From: Gemmatimonadota bacterium
GTDB taxonomy: Bacteria; Gemmatimonadota; Gemmatimonadetes; Gemmatimonadales; Gemmatimonadaceae
Assembly (NCBI GenBank): GCA_014192065.1
Contig: BJHH01000001.1
Location: 1-64,000, forward strand
DNA length: 64,000 bases
Direction: 5' to 3'
The notes under the pieces are model-generated. The model was not told the origin of the DNA, ran no database searches, and was given only the letters and a program-made list of their open reading frames with translations. Shown here piece by piece: positions 36,635 through 44,752 of the stretch; within the stretch, counting starts at the first letter, position 1; each line of letters starts with the position of its first letter. Position numbers and translations under genes: made by a program.

Positions 36635-36670
36635 GTCGGTCGTGCGTCACGGCAGCGACGCACGACCGAC
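36635..36670. terminator. 14-bp inverted-repeat terminator
   Basis: GTCGGTCGTGCGTC (36635-36648) and GACGCACGACCGAC (36657-36670) are perfect inverted repeats around an 8-nt loop, between the convergent DEAD-box and pseudopilin genes. No U-tract follows on either strand; the stem is very stable, so a bidirectional terminator is likely. Confidence 0.75.
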
Positions 36671-36698
36671 CAGGCACAATGGTCGCGCTGTCTGCGGC

Positions 36699-37142
36699 TC
36701 AAAACGAGACGCGACCGAGGCGTGAGGTCGTGATGGTGTCGGCGCGTTGCCCGCGTGAGACGACAATCCGCGTGTTGGCCGCGCCGTAGCCCATCCCGGT
36801 GGGCCCGTACGTGATCGATGCACGGCTGACATCGACTTTCACGCCACGGGTTGCCGTCAGATCCCGAGCGAACAGCGTGTCGCCGCCGCTCACCACCCGC
36901 ACGCGGCCGCTCTTCGAGTCCACGACGAAACTGGCATAGGCGCCGCGCATGATGGCGGCGTTCCGCGCGGCCCAGAGGCCGAGCACCACGTCGTGGGTCG
37001 CGCCCTTCACGCTCATGCGCTCGATCATCGCTTGCAGGCTGGGGACCGCCACGGTCATCACGATGCCCAGCAGCGTCATGGTCAGAATGAGCTCGAGCAG
37101 CAGCGCGCCGGTGCGCGTATTCCAAGTGCTGGCAGACCGCAT
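36699..37142 (-). CDS. type IV pilin-like / pseudopilin protein
   Basis: 147 residues. Prepilin-type N-terminus TGALLLELILTMTLLGIVMT, with cleavage expected after the Gly and Glu at +5, then a hydrophobic helix and a globular domain of GspH type. ATG 37142 has GGGAGG 5 nt upstream, which decides against ATG 37166. No pilus assembly gene is adjacent, so it would be a minor pilin or pseudopilin acting with a distant machine. Confidence 0.8.
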   Translation of the reverse strand: MRSASTWNTRTGALLLELILTMTLLGIVMTVAVPSLQAMIERMSVKGATHDVVLGLWAARNAAIMRGAYASFVVDSKSGRVRVVSGGDTLFARDLTATRGVKVDVSRASITYGPTGMGYGAANTRIVVSRGQRADTITTSRLGRVSF

Positions 37143-37252
37143 TGTCGCCTCCCGAAGGGGATGCAACTGATGTACGTTCGACCGCGACGGGAATCGTCAT
37201 CTTGGTGTTGCCATCACCATCACATTCGCCGCATGCCCGATCCGGAGACACC

Positions 37253-37507
37253 ATGCCCGCTGCCCACCACGTCCGCCGCGCATTTATCTATTTCGCCGTC
37301 CTCGCTGCCGCTGCCGGCTGCACGAATCCGCGCGAGATCGCCTACCTCAACGAACAGATGAATCAGGCCGCCGACGCCATTGCCGATGTGCGCACGACGA
37401 TGAGCAACATGCAGTCGAGTATCGACTCGCTGACGTTGGTCGTGGCGAAGCAGGACTCGACAATCGGCAGGATCGCCATCGCGACCAACGTGCAGATAAT
37501 CAAATGA
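37253..37507 (+). CDS. small coiled-coil lipoprotein
   Basis: 84 residues. Signal with lipobox AVLAAAAGCTN. The mature part (EIAYLNEQMNQAADAIADVRTTMSNMQSSIDSL...) is a continuous heptad-type helix, reminiscent of murein-lipoprotein-like rods, though no family is recognised. GGAG lies 5 nt before ATG 37253. Its TGA overlaps the next start (ATGA), coupling it to the SGNH hydrolase. Confidence 0.75.
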   Translation: MPAAHHVRRAFIYFAVLAAAAGCTNPREIAYLNEQMNQAADAIADVRTTMSNMQSSIDSLTLVVAKQDSTIGRIAIATNVQIIK

Positions 37508-38139
37508 GCTTGCTGGTTGGCGCGGCGCTCCTAAACAACACCTTCACCTTTCTCGCCTTGGGCGACAGCTACATGATTGGCGAGGCCGTGGATGCTGCTT
37601 CGCGCTGGCCTGTGCAATTGGCGCGGTCGCTGCGCGCGGCCGGGTTGGCGGTGAACGATCCGCGGATCGTCGCGCGCACCGGATGGACCACGGACGAGTT
37701 GAGTGCTGGCATCGACGAGGCCGTCGTGGTCGGAACGCATTCGCTCGTGTCGTTGCTGATCGGTGTGAACAACCAGTATCGTGGGCGACCGCTCGAGGAA
37801 TACCGTGTGCAGTTCCGCCGACTGCTCGATCGGGCAATCGGCTACGCGGGTGGCGATGCGGCGCGCGTTCTCGTGCTCTCGATTCCCGACTGGGGCGTGA
37901 TGCCGTTCGCCGAGGGCCGGGATCGTGCCAAGATCGGCCACGAGATCGATCAGTTCAATGCCACCGCGAGGGCGGAAGTGGAACACTCGGGCGGGCAGTG
38001 GGTGGATATCACGTCGACGTCGCGCGAAAAGCACCCGGACTGGGCGGCGGCGGACGGGCTCCACCCATCCGGCGCCCAGTACTCGGCGTGGGCGGCGTTG
38101 GCGTTCGCGCCGGCGAAGCGCGTGCTCTCAGCTCAGTAG
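37504..38139 (+). CDS. SGNH/GDSL-family hydrolase
   Basis: 211 residues. Block I LALGDSYMIGE (Ser nucleophile), block III GVNNQYR (Asn) and block V DGLHPSGAQY (Asp-His) are present. Block II Gly is less obvious. Family members are esterases, lipases or deacetylases; here no signal peptide is seen at the chosen start, so it is probably cytoplasmic unless the overlapping start is wrong. Coupled to the lipoprotein gene; converges with the M20 gene 9 nt later. Confidence 0.85.
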   Translation: MSLLVGAALLNNTFTFLALGDSYMIGEAVDAASRWPVQLARSLRAAGLAVNDPRIVARTGWTTDELSAGIDEAVVVGTHSLVSLLIGVNNQYRGRPLEEYRVQFRRLLDRAIGYAGGDAARVLVLSIPDWGVMPFAEGRDRAKIGHEIDQFNATARAEVEHSGGQWVDITSTSREKHPDWAAADGLHPSGAQYSAWAALAFAPAKRVLSAQ

Positions 38140-38148
38140 GGCGATGCT

Positions 38149-39477
38149 TTACTGCGTGCGGCCGAACCGCAGGTAGTCCGCCGCCAGGCTCGACATGATG
38201 CGTACGCCGATCGGCAATGCCTTGTCGTCGCCCACGAAGAGCGGTGAGTGGTTTGATGCGGCGGTCCGCCAGTCCTTGTCTTGCGGCGTCACGCCCAAGT
38301 TCACGAACGCACCAGGCGCTAGGGCTGCAAATCGCGAAAAGTCTTCGCCGGCGAGGCCTGCAGGGTTCACGCGAAACTTCGCGGCGCCTGCAACCCGCTG
38401 CAGCGTTGGCACCATGCGCTGTGTGAGCAGCGAATCATTCAGCGTCACGTCGTAGCCGCGTGTGATCGTGACCTCCGCGGTTGCGCCGCCCGATTGGGCG
38501 ATCCCCTCGGCCGTGCGCTTCACGCGCTCGTGGATGAGGGTGCGCATCGGTTCGTCGTAGGTGCGAATCGTGCCAATCATCCAGACGGTGTCCGGGATAA
38601 TGTTCTCGCGGAGGCCGCCTTGAAACGCGCCGATGGTGACGACCGCCGGAGCCGTCGTGAGGTTGATCTGGCGGCTGACGATTGTCTGCAGTCCGAGTAC
38701 GATCTGCGAACCGATCACGATCGGGTCCACACCATTGGACGGGAATGCGCCGTGGGTCTGCCGGCCACGCACGACGATTCGCAATCCATCGGCGGCGGCA
38801 GAGGTCGGGCCCGGGCGTACCGAGACCGTACCGAACTCGCCGCTGCCGACGTGGAGCCCGAACACCGCATCGACTTTTGGATTGTCCATCGCCCCTGCGG
38901 CAATCATCGGCCCCGCGCCGCCGGTCGGCGGAGCCTCCTCTGCGGGCTGGAACAGAAAGACGACGGTTCCCGTGAGTTGCGACTTGAGTCCGGCGAGCAC
39001 CTCGGCCGTTCCCATCAGCATGGCCGTATGCATGTCGTGGCCGCAGGCGTGCATGACGCCGGTCTCTACACCGTTGTACGTGGTGCGAACCGTCGACTTA
39101 TATGGCACATCGGCAAGTTCCATGACTGGCAAGGCGTCCATGTCGGCGCGGAGCGCGACCACCCGGCCCGGCTTGTCGCCCTTCAAGACGCCGACGACGC
39201 CATTGCCGCCGACGCCGGTGCGCACCTGCATACCGAGGGCACGCAGGTGGTCAGCGACCAGCTTGGCCGTCCGCACTTCTTGGTTCGACAGTTCAGGATG
39301 CTGATGGATGTCGCGGCGCCATGCCGTCACCTTGTCGGCGATGGCTATTGCACGCCGGTCAATCTCGGCGGCCAGCGCGTCTTGGCCGCCTGATACCGGA
39401 CCCTGTGCGATCGCGGCACGGGGTGCGATGAACAGGGCAGCGGCGATGCAGGCGGACAACAGTGAGCGGCTCGGCAC
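38149..39477 (-). CDS. secreted M20-family amidohydrolase
   Basis: 442 residues, GTG start with GGAG 5 nt upstream. Signal peptide LLSACIAAALFIAPRAAIAQ. Metal-site motifs HACGHDMHTA, FQPAEEAP and AGEDFSRFA match the amidohydrolase/aminoacylase (hippurate hydrolase-like) branch, whose members remove acyl groups from N-acyl amino acids or related amides. The dimerisation domain (about residues 215-330) is intact. The stop is 9 nt from the SGNH hydrolase stop. Confidence 0.92.
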   Translation of the reverse strand: MPSRSLLSACIAAALFIAPRAAIAQGPVSGGQDALAAEIDRRAIAIADKVTAWRRDIHQHPELSNQEVRTAKLVADHLRALGMQVRTGVGGNGVVGVLKGDKPGRVVALRADMDALPVMELADVPYKSTVRTTYNGVETGVMHACGHDMHTAMLMGTAEVLAGLKSQLTGTVVFLFQPAEEAPPTGGAGPMIAAGAMDNPKVDAVFGLHVGSGEFGTVSVRPGPTSAAADGLRIVVRGRQTHGAFPSNGVDPIVIGSQIVLGLQTIVSRQINLTTAPAVVTIGAFQGGLRENIIPDTVWMIGTIRTYDEPMRTLIHERVKRTAEGIAQSGGATAEVTITRGYDVTLNDSLLTQRMVPTLQRVAGAAKFRVNPAGLAGEDFSRFAALAPGAFVNLGVTPQDKDWRTAASNHSPLFVGDDKALPIGVRIMSSLAADYLRFGRTQ

Positions 39478-39612
39478 AGGTGCTCCACGTCGGATGAAAT
39501 GGTGGACTGCGGTGATGCTGAACGGTACGTGGTCGAATTCGCTGGCGCCACCGGCCGCTTTGGGTCGATATTCATTCAGTCACGTAGGTCATCCACTCCC
39601 GGGCCAAACGCC

Positions 39613-39849
39613 ATGCGCGTCACGATCGAATACTGCGCTGCTTGAAACTACGAACCCCGTGCCGTCGGTCTGGCGGCAGCCGTTCGTGACACGTATCCCG
39701 ATGCCGAAATCGAGATGATGTCGTCCGGTGGCGGACGATTCGAGGTGTCCGTCGACGGTACGCCAGTATTTCAGAAATCCAATTTGGGGCGGCACGCGAG
39801 GCCTGGTGAATTGCTCGCCCTGATTACCGCGGTCGCGCCGCGCAACTAG
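39613..39849 (+). CDS. SelW/Rdx-family selenoprotein (in-frame TGA read as selenocysteine)
   Basis: 78 residues if TGA at 39643-39645 is read as selenocysteine (residue 11). The N-terminus MRVTIEYCAAU gives the family Cys-x-x-Sec redox motif right after the first beta strand, followed by NYEPRAVGLAAAVRDTYPD (helix), GRFEVSVDGTPVFQKSNLG and a C-terminal helix ending at TAG 39847. This is the thioredoxin-like Rdx fold of SelW/SelT/SelH, which has a CxxU or CxxC. Sequence downstream of the TGA is open and family-like, so TGA is not a simple stop. A GGUCU-loop hairpin lies 21 nt after it. Function of the family is thought to be thiol-based redox; partner unknown. No SD seen. Confidence 0.85.
39660..39678 (+). 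promoter_or_regulatory. putative bacterial SECIS element
   Basis: TGCCGTC-GGTCT-GGCGGCA folds as a 7-bp stem (one U-G pair) with a GGUCU apical loop. The loop starts 21 nt after the TGA of the selenoprotein gene. The E. coli fdhF SECIS also presents GGUCU in its loop at a similar distance, and SelB recognises the loop G and U. It lies inside the coding region, as expected for bacteria. Confidence 0.75.
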
Positions 39850-40030
39850 CGCGCCGCCAAGTTGGTTCACGAATCAGAGGCCGCCGCGCATGCGCACGGC
39901 GAGTTCGACTGGACCGGGATCCGTTTTGGCGACTGCGGGGTAATAGCCGGGTGAGGTTGCATGCGGTAGAATTGTGTCTGTTCCTCGCCGTCGCTCGTCA
40001 AATTGTTGATCGGCACGGAAGCGTCTGGAG

Positions 40031-40531
40031 GTGGCGGTGGTCGCGTGGGGTCGGTGGAGCGTCGGGGCGGCATTGACCGCCATGAACCTTGCGGTGCCGG
40101 TGGGTAATTCTCTCGCGGCACAGGCTGGGGCAAAGGACACAAAGACCGCACTGGTGCCTGCGTCAGCGATGCCGCCGGCCGGTATGTGTCGTGTATGGCT
40201 TCGTGACGTCCCCGAGCACCAGCAACCGGCTCCAACCGACTGCACCACGGCCATCAAGACCATGCCGCGCGACGCGCAGGTGCTCTTTGGCGACCTGCAG
40301 CGGGCTGCGACCGTTGCCGCTCCCGGCACTGTGTCGGCCTTTCGCGGCACCGGCGGTAACAACGGAGAGGTGCGGTCAGCGGCGCAGGCTGCCGCTGCGG
40401 CGCGCGCCGTCGGTGGCCGGCAGGGAATCGTCGGCGGCCGGCAGGGGATCGTCGGCGTTTCATCGAGCGCGCCCGTCGCGGCAAAAGCACCCGAAGCCAA
40501 GGCTGTGATCAAGCCGGAGAAGCCGCAGTAA
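40031..40531 (+). CDS. exported protein with conserved Cys pair, unknown function
   Basis: 166 residues from GTG 40031 (GTG 40037, with GGAGG 5 nt before it, is equally plausible). Signal sequence VGAALTAMNLAVPVGNSLAAQ. The mature part has GMCRVWLRDVPEHQQPAPTDC, with two Cys 17 residues apart, then DAQVLFGD. Near the C-terminus a 21-bp DNA tandem repeat encodes GGRQGIV twice. The final 20 residues are Ala/Lys/Pro-rich. Its TAA overlaps the proposed GTA start of the helicase. Function unknown. Confidence 0.65.
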   Translation: MAVVAWGRWSVGAALTAMNLAVPVGNSLAAQAGAKDTKTALVPASAMPPAGMCRVWLRDVPEHQQPAPTDCTTAIKTMPRDAQVLFGDLQRAATVAAPGTVSAFRGTGGNNGEVRSAAQAAAAARAVGGRQGIVGGRQGIVGVSSSAPVAAKAPEAKAVIKPEKPQ

Positions 40532-43335
40532 CGCAGTACTCTGCTTCCTCGGATCCGCTGCTTCGCAGCGTCCGCGATCCCTACCTCCCGCCGGACCATG
40601 ACGCGTTTGTCGCGTCTGGTGCGACGCGCCGGGTCATCGTAATCGCGCCCACACGCGCGGCGTGTGAGACGATCGAACTCGCCTTCTCGCTCGACATCGA
40701 CACGCTGCTCTGGCGCGAGCATGGGCCGGAGCTCGCGGCGCTCGCAGAGAAGTTCCGTGCCGAGGACCTCTCGATCGCGCCGGGGGGCGCGCGTCGCGGT
40801 TTCGGGATCGTCGCAGGCACGGGCACCGGCAAGACCCTCTCGATCCGGCCAATCGCGCAGACGCTGCTGGGGGTCGATGGGGTGAGCGGTCTCCGCGTGG
40901 GCGTGATCAACCGAGAGCGCGAAGCGACACCCGACTCGCCGACGTGGAACGTCGTGATCGTGACGACCGGCATTGCGCGGCGGTGGTTCCAGGCCGGCGA
41001 GATCCGCGTGCAGGACACGATCGTCGTCGATGAAATTCACCAGACGAGCGCCGAGCTCGAACTCTGCCTCGCGCTTGGCAAGCGCGTCGGGTGCCGGTTC
41101 ATCTGGCTCTCGGCGACGGTGGATCCGCGATTCTATGCGCGGTATCTCGATTCCGACGCCGTGGTGGAAAGCACGGCGTTCGACCCGACGAAGGCCGCCG
41201 ATGTGCAGGTGATTCATGTGTCGCCGCTCCATTTTCTCGACGACCGTTTTTTGCAGCGAGTGCACAAGGAGGCGCGCGGCGTTGGCGTCTTTCTGCCCAC
41301 TCGCGCCGCGGTTGAGGCCGCGGCGGCCGGAGTGAGTGCGCGCTTCCCGCGAATCACGGCGCAGTTCTACCACGGCGGCGAACCGATCCGCGTGATCCGG
41401 CCCTTCCTCGACGGCACCATCCAGAAACCGTATCTGCTCGCGATGACGGCGGCTGGGCAGAGCGCGCTGAACGTGCAGGGGCTCGACACGGTGGTGATCG
41501 ACGACACGCGTTTCGCGAACCTCGTGGAGAACGGCCGCAACGTGCTCACCAAAGTGCACCTCGGCTCGAACGAGATTCTGCAGATGGCGGGGCGGGTGCA
41601 TGGCCGCGTGGCGGGCGGGCGGGTGTTCATTCTTTCGGACCGCAACATCGCGTTCGGGATGCTCCGGCCCACCGAACCCGAGTTTCAGCTCGCAGGCGAC
41701 AGTCAGCGCGTTGCACTCACCTGCGCCGCACTCGGCGTGCGCGCGGATGCCCTCGAACTCCCTGTGCCGCTCGACCGGCCGAGTTACCAGAAGGCGCTGG
41801 ACAAACTGGAGTCGCGCGGGATTGTTGAGCACGGCAAGCTCACACGGTACGGCAGGTCGGTCGAGGCCATGCCAGTGGACCGGCCGTGGGCCGAGCTGTT
41901 GGTGCACTGCGACGATGCGTTGCTGCCGTACGTGGCGGTGATGGCGGGCATCGAGTCGCTGCACCGGATGACGCGTGAGGACCGTGACCTCGCTGGGCTG
42001 CTCGTGCGCGGGAGCGACAATCTCACTGCGTACAACGTGTACGCCGACGCGTTCTCGCACTGCGGATATGCGGGCGAGGTGTACGGGTTGCCGCGGCACC
42101 TCTTCGACGACAGCGTCGAACGGTGGGCCGAGCGGCGGGGCGTGCTGGTGAAGTCCATGGAAGATGCGGCGCTCGCGATGGCGAGCATCTACCGCGCCGT
42201 CGGGATCGCGCTCCCGTCGGCGATGCCGCGTGTGTCGGAAGCCATCGAGCGAAAATTCATCGACCTCCTCGCCAAGGTGAATCCGTTCGACCTCGTGATC
42301 GACGAACGCACGGCGGATGGCCACGATGCGCGCGTCTCGAAGACGAGCGTCGCTGGCAGCTGGGGGCCGATCTGCGGCACGTTGCGCTACTTCGCTGACA
42401 AGTTCGGGATTCCGCGCGCAGCGATCGAAGGGACAAATATTCCGATCGCCCTCGTGAAGCGATTCGCGACCGCGAGCGCGCCGACGCTGGTGTTCGACGC
42501 GCGGCACAAACAGTCGCCGCTCGCGATCGAGCGGCGGGTGACCTACTTCGGGTTCGAGCTGGAGCGTGAGCGCGAGGCGGTGCACGAGTTTCCGCTTGGG
42601 CTCGAGCAGCAGGCTCGTGCGGTCCTCGCGGGCGCGCTCGCACGAGGCGAGGCCAAGCACGCGGCCGTGCCGCGTAATCAGCAGGCGATTGAGCAGGTGC
42701 GCGAGGCGTGGCGACGGTCGGGTGGGCGGACGACGAAGCTCGGGCTACATGAACTCACGCTCTGGTACGAGCAGCAGCTCGCGGGCATTCGGTCGCTCCA
42801 CGATTATCGTGCCCTGCCGCTCCGAATCAGCGCCGACGATTTTGTCTCGCGCGAGGAGCGGGAAGAGCTGGCGCAGTTGCCGGGCGCAGTGGAAATCCGC
42901 GGACGGAACTGCGCGATTCACTATGAAGTCGAAGACGATTCGCCGAGTGGCAGTTGCGGTGTGCTCCGCATCGTGATGCACGAGAAAGTGGCGCGGGGGC
43001 TCGCGGCTGAGGAATTGCCGCCGCTCGACCGGCCGCTGCGATTCACCGTGACGCGCGGTGCGCGGGGGTCGGTCAAGGCGAACTCAGTGGCCGAATTGGA
43101 CGAGGCGCTCAACCGGCCGTTCACCGATGACGAGCTCGTGCGGGACTCTGGTCGCGACCAACGGCGCGGCGCCGGCACTGGCGACCGTGGCCGTGGGGGC
43201 CGTGATGCGCGCGGCGGTGGTCGCGGTGATCGTGGTGGGCCCGGCGGGTTCAGTGGCGATCGGCGCGGCGGAAAGGGTCCGCACAAGCCTGGTTCGCCGT
43301 CCGGGCGAGGGAAGCGGCGAGGCAGCGACCGGTAG
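40528..43335 (+). CDS. DEAH-type ATP-dependent RNA helicase with C-terminal RGG tail
   Basis: 935 residues if started at GTA 40528. Walker A GTGTGKT (97-103), the DEIH box (168-171), LSATVDP and QMAGRVHGR (arginine finger region) are present, as in HrpA/HrpB-type helicases. The first canonical start in frame is GTG 40882, which would delete Walker A. The upstream frame from about 40531 is family-like (DPYLPPDHDAF, VIVIAPTRAACETIEL). GGAG lies about 8 nt before GTA, which overlaps the previous TAA. The last ~50 residues are Arg/Gly-rich (RGRGGRDARGGGRGDRGG), a probable RNA-binding tail. Start is uncertain; family is firm. Confidence 0.88.
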   Translation, partial: VTQYSASSDPLLRSVRDPYLPPDHDAFVASGATRRVIVIAPTRAACETIELAFSLDIDTLLWREHGPELAALAEKFRAEDLSIAPGGARRGFGIVAGTGTGKTLSIRPIAQTLLGVDGVSGLRVGVINREREATPDSPTWNVVIVTTGIARRWFQAGEIRVQDTIVVDEIHQTSAELELCLALGKRVGCRFIWLSATVDPRFYARYLDSDAVVESTAFDPTKAADVQVIHVSPLHFLDDRFLQRVHKEARGVGVFLPTRAAVEAAAAGVSARFPRITAQFYHGGEPIRVIRPFLDGTIQKPYLLAMTAAGQSALNVQGLDTVVIDDTRFANLVENGRNVLTKVHLGSNEILQMAGRVHGRVAGGRVFILSDRNIAFGMLRPTEPEFQLAGDSQRVALTCAALGVRADALELPVPLDRPSYQKALDKLESRGIVEHGKLTRYGRSVEAMPVDRPWAELLVHCDDALLPYVAVMAGIESLHRMTREDRDLAGLLVRGSDNLTAYNVYADAFSHCGYAGEVYGLPRHLFDDSVERWAERRGVLVKSMEDAALAMASIYRAVGIALPSAMPRVSEAIERKFIDLLAKVNPFDLVIDERTADGHDARVSKTSVAGSWGPICGTLRYFADKFGIPRAAIEGTNIPIALVKRFATASAPTLVFDARHKQSPLAIERRVTYFGFELEREREAVHEFPLGLEQQARAVLAGALARGEAKHAAVPRNQQAIEQVREAWRRSGGRTTKLGLHELTLWYEQQLAGIRSLHDYRALPLRISADDFVSREEREELAQLPGAVEIRGRNCAIHYEVEDDSPSGSCGVLRIVMHEKVARGLAAEELPPLDRPLRFTVTRGARGSVKANSVAELDEALNRPFTDDELVRDSGRDQRRGAGTGDRGRGGRDARGGGRGDRGGPGGFSGDRRGGKGPHKPGSPSGRGKRRGSDR

Positions 43336-43367
43336 TTCAGCCGGTTGCGGAGAGGAGCATCACCGCG

Positions 43368-44750
43368 TCAGGCGAATCTGAACACGACTGGGAAGGCGAT
43401 CGCGACGATCGCCGCCCAGACCGAATAGACTGGCAGGTACGTCGTTTGCCAGCGTTCGAGGCTGCTGATGGATCCGCGCCCTCGCAGAAAGCGAATGTAG
43501 ACGACGGCGGACCACGAAAGGTTGACCAACAGAATCATGTTCATGCCCAGTACGGCCACGCGGTTCGGGCTGAAGCCGAACTCGGTGATGCGCGTGCCGA
43601 TGGCCCAGAGCGCCACCACGTCGGCCACCAGCGCGCTGACCAACAGCACGACCTGAACCAGGTCGAACGGACCGGCGGGGGTTCGCGGGTCCCGCGCGGA
43701 AATCGAGTAAAGCAGGAGGGCGAGGACGAGCACCAGCAGTAGGTCAAAGGCGAGGAGTATGTTCCGATCGCTGCCGATGGCTCGTCCCGTGAACAACATC
43801 GTGGCGAGAAACGCGACCAGCAACGCAGCGAACAGCGGCGTGAAGAGGCGCGTCAACACCGGCGCCATGTTCTCGATCACGCTTTGCTTGGCCTCCACCA
43901 GCCAGGAGGCAACCACGACGGCTCCGGCCGCACCGCAGGGAATCAGCCAGAGCTGAGCGAACGATTCGGCGTTGATGCCGATGGCCTCAAAGAGCGCGAT
44001 CAGGATTCCCGTGAAGACGCCGCCACCGAGCGCGATCAACGCATAATAGATGAACAGCTCGCCAGAGAATCGGATGAAGTCCATGCGGCCCGCGACCTGC
44101 TTGCTCCCCCAGCGGTCTGCGGCGTATGCGACGCCGACCGCCAGCCAGAGCGCGATGGGCAAGTGCAGCGTACTGAGCGCCATCGTGGATCCGTTCTCCA
44201 CGAACGGATAGACATTGATAAACACACCCGCCGCGACGAACGCGGCGACCAGCCAGCCCAGAGTGCTCGTTGCGAGTTTCCGTTTCCACGCGAAATAGCC
44301 GGTCAGTAGCGGTAACACGAAGAGACTCGCGTTGCGGATGTAAAAACTCTCGTTGGCGTCCACCATCTGCAGCCCGAAAACCGCCGGAGCCTTGATGGCC
44401 AGGCCAGCCGCGGCCGCAAAGGAGAAGGCGATAACGGCATCGGTTCGTGCGCGTAGCGGTGTGGGGTCACTGGAATCCGAAGGCACCACGACGAGCTGCT
44501 TCCAGAGGCGGTCCGAATGCTCGCGCGCGAACTCGCGTGAGAGCGAGTCGATGTCGCCGAGGCGTTTTACCGCCACGAGGAATGCTTCGTCGGTGGCGAG
44601 CCCTGCGTTGACCAGGACGGCGACCTGCTCGCGCAGGTGATCTTCCAGTTCCGCTACGTCGACGGACTGGATCGCCTGCCGGCGGCGGAGGTAGTTCCGC
44701 CATTGGTCGATCTGCTCCTCGAGCGAATATGCCTGCGCTGGCGTGGGCAT
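43368..44750 (-). CDS. polytopic membrane protein with N-terminal HAAS-type domain (DUF4153-like)
   Basis: 460 residues. The first ~75 residues (QIDQWRNYLRRRQAIQSVDV ... AVKRLGDIDSLSREFA) form the soluble helical HAAS/permease-prefix domain typical of proteins paired with PadR regulators. Thereafter about 11-12 hydrophobic segments. The membrane part resembles DUF4153. Its job is unknown. GGGAG lies 7 nt before ATG 44750; ATG 44756 overlaps the padR stop. Expected to be repressed by the PadR protein encoded upstream. Confidence 0.75.
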   Translation of the reverse strand: MPTPAQAYSLEEQIDQWRNYLRRRQAIQSVDVAELEDHLREQVAVLVNAGLATDEAFLVAVKRLGDIDSLSREFAREHSDRLWKQLVVVPSDSSDPTPLRARTDAVIAFSFAAAAGLAIKAPAVFGLQMVDANESFYIRNASLFVLPLLTGYFAWKRKLATSTLGWLVAAFVAAGVFINVYPFVENGSTMALSTLHLPIALWLAVGVAYAADRWGSKQVAGRMDFIRFSGELFIYYALIALGGGVFTGILIALFEAIGINAESFAQLWLIPCGAAGAVVVASWLVEAKQSVIENMAPVLTRLFTPLFAALLVAFLATMLFTGRAIGSDRNILLAFDLLLVLVLALLLYSISARDPRTPAGPFDLVQVVLLVSALVADVVALWAIGTRITEFGFSPNRVAVLGMNMILLVNLSWSAVVYIRFLRGRGSISSLERWQTTYLPVYSVWAAIVAIAFPVVFRFA

Positions 44751-44752
44751 CG

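Noticed and set aside
38494-39393. Forward open frame of 299 residues opposite the M20 hydrolase
   Set aside because: Shadow of a gene with clear metal-binding motifs on the other strand.
39643-39645. TGA as an ordinary nonsense mutation making a SelW pseudogene
   Set aside because: The TGA falls exactly at the Sec position of the CxxU motif, the rest of the frame is open and family-like, and a GGUCU-loop hairpin follows. A random nonsense mutation would rarely satisfy all three, but this remains the main alternative.
39589-39870. Reverse-strand open frame of 93 residues over the selenoprotein locus
   Set aside because: No family features; it is antisense to the better-supported forward gene.
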